DNA of 5,281 nt from Acidimicrobiaceae bacterium (GTDB lineage Bacteria > Actinomycetota > Acidimicrobiia > Acidimicrobiales > Bog-793). Below the pieces are notes generated by a model that ran no database searches, had not been told where the DNA came from, and saw only the letters and a list, made by a program, of their open reading frames with translations. Position 1 is the first letter of the stretch. Each line of letters begins with the position of its first letter. This document shows positions 4,389 through 5,281 of the stretch, in pieces. The position numbers and the translations under genes were made by a program. The stretch spans positions 1-5,281 of the forward strand of contig JAODBN010000344.1 of the NCBI GenBank assembly GCA_025463965.1, read 5' to 3'.

Positions 4389-5281
4389 GCCACCTGGTCA
4401 GGACTTCGCACCACTCGGGCCGGGTTGCGGATCCCTAGGGCGGCGACGAGGCTCCCGAGGAGACAGAACGCAGCTGCCATCAGCACCGCGAGGTGAAAGC
4501 CACGGGCGAGGGCGAACGGGTGCAGATAGCTGTTGCCCGTGATCCCCGCAGCGACCGGGAGCACGGCGACCGCGATCAGGCCACCGGCCCTCGCCACGTC
4601 ATTGTTGACGGCAGAGGCGATCCCGGCATGCTCGGCCGGCGCGGCGGCGAGCGCCGTGGAGGTCAACGGCGCCACGTTGATGGCGAGCCCGAGGCCGAGC
4701 ACGCAGACCGCCGGGAGCACCTCGTCGAAGTAGTTGCCCCCCGGTCGGATCCGCACCATGAGCGCCAGGCCGATGCCGATCACGAGTGGGCCAACCGTCA
4801 TCTGCAGGCGGGGCCCGATCCGCGCCGCGAGCGCTCCCGAGCGGGCTGAGAGCGCCAGCATGATGAGCGTCACCGGCAAGAGCGCCGCGCCCGCCACGAG
4901 GGGGCTGTTGCCGAGGACGTTCTCGAGAACGATGGGGAGCAGGAACAGGGCACCGCTCAGGGCGGCATAGACCACGAAGGTGGCGGCGTTCGCCGCCAGA
5001 AACTGCGTGGAGGCGAACACCCCGAGTGGCAGCAGCGGAGAGGAGCGCCGCGACTCGATGAGGAGGAACAGCGCGAAGAAGATCGTCCCCGCGACGAGCC
5101 CTCCGGCCACTCCGGGCGAGCTCCAGCCGAGCGCGGGACCTTCGATGAGCCCGAAAGTCAGCCCCGTGAGCGCAGCGGTCACCGCGGCTGCACCGACCAG
5201 GTCGACCCGGCCGGCGCTTGGGTCGCGCGACTCGGGCACGTGGCGAGCGGTGATGACGATGGTCAGCGCGGCGAGCGGCAG
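4382..5281 (-). CDS. MFS drug-efflux permease, DHA2 (EmrB/QacA) type, N-terminal part missing at the window edge
   Basis: This is a proton-driven inner-membrane exporter of the 14-helix DHA2 group, which typically extrudes drugs, dyes or other lipophilic compounds. The 299 visible codons start inside helix 6 (LPLAALTIVITARHVPESRD, with the PESRD that normally follows it). About eight more hydrophobic segments follow, including LVGAAAVTAALTGLTFGLIE, FFALFLLIE, FVVYAALSGALFLLPIVLE, AALLPVTLIMLALSA, VGPLVIGIGLALMV, VCVLGLGLAINVAPLT, LIAVAVLPVAAGI and VLMAAAFCLLGSLVAALGI. The family-typical GIASAVNNDVARAGG region lies between helices 12 and 13. The frame is open to the right edge, so the start lies beyond 5281; a GTG near 5239 is internal, because homology continues upstream of it. 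The 3' end overlaps the VOC gene by seven bases. No regulator is adjacent and the substrate is not predictable. Confidence 0.9.
   Translation of the reverse strand: MPLAALTIVITARHVPESRDPSAGRVDLVGAAAVTAALTGLTFGLIEGPALGWSSPGVAGGLVAGTIFFALFLLIESRRSSPLLPLGVFASTQFLAANAATFVVYAALSGALFLLPIVLENVLGNSPLVAGAALLPVTLIMLALSARSGALAARIGPRLQMTVGPLVIGIGLALMVRIRPGGNYFDEVLPAVCVLGLGLAINVAPLTSTALAAAPAEHAGIASAVNNDVARAGGLIAVAVLPVAAGITGNSYLHPFALARGFHLAVLMAAAFCLLGSLVAALGIRNPARVVRSPDQVAQ

Overview
The window is GC-rich, with strong G/C preference at third codon positions in its intact genes. The gene families (long actinobacterial-type GalT, a C-terminal LuxR HTH of the large ATP-binding regulator type, a 14-TMS DHA2 transporter, a Tam-like methyltransferase, a small VOC protein) suggest a high-GC Actinomycetota chromosome. 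Soil lineages such as Acidimicrobiia or Thermoleophilia are possible, but the sequence does not settle the class. There are no rRNA or tRNA genes, CRISPR arrays, transposases or phage genes.

Layout, left to right: (1) 3-278 (+), the C-terminal end of a LuxR-type regulator, entering from the left edge and broken by an apparent one-base deletion. (2) 322-1404 (-), galT, intact, with all zinc-site and active-site residues. (3) 1405-1965, a 561-base gap between the divergent galT and deoR starts. It holds no convincing gene but has a cluster of palindromes and hairpins and a weak sequence motif shared by both promoter sides. (4) 1966-2835 (+), a DeoR-family sugar-phosphate-type repressor. (5) 2779-3561 (-), tam, a trans-aconitate 2-methyltransferase. 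(6) 3759-4388 (+), a small two-helix membrane domain fused to a VOC (glyoxalase-like) domain. (7) 4382-5281 (-), the C-terminal portion of a DHA2 (EmrB/QacA-like) drug-efflux permease, running off the right edge.

The genes alternate strictly in strand (+ - + - + -), so there is no operon in the window. The two intact convergent pairs overlap at their 3' ends (57 and 7 bases), and the broken luxR frame runs about 196 bases into galT antisense. The clearest functional link is the divergent deoR/galT pair: the DeoR protein is a good candidate regulator of galactose use (Leloir pathway), although no galK or galE is visible. Tam, the VOC fusion and the exporter look like independent housekeeping or stress functions.

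I see no clearly new multi-gene system. The points most worth a second look are the membrane-helix/VOC fusion, the broken LuxR gene with its antisense run-on, and the hairpin-rich galT-deoR gap.
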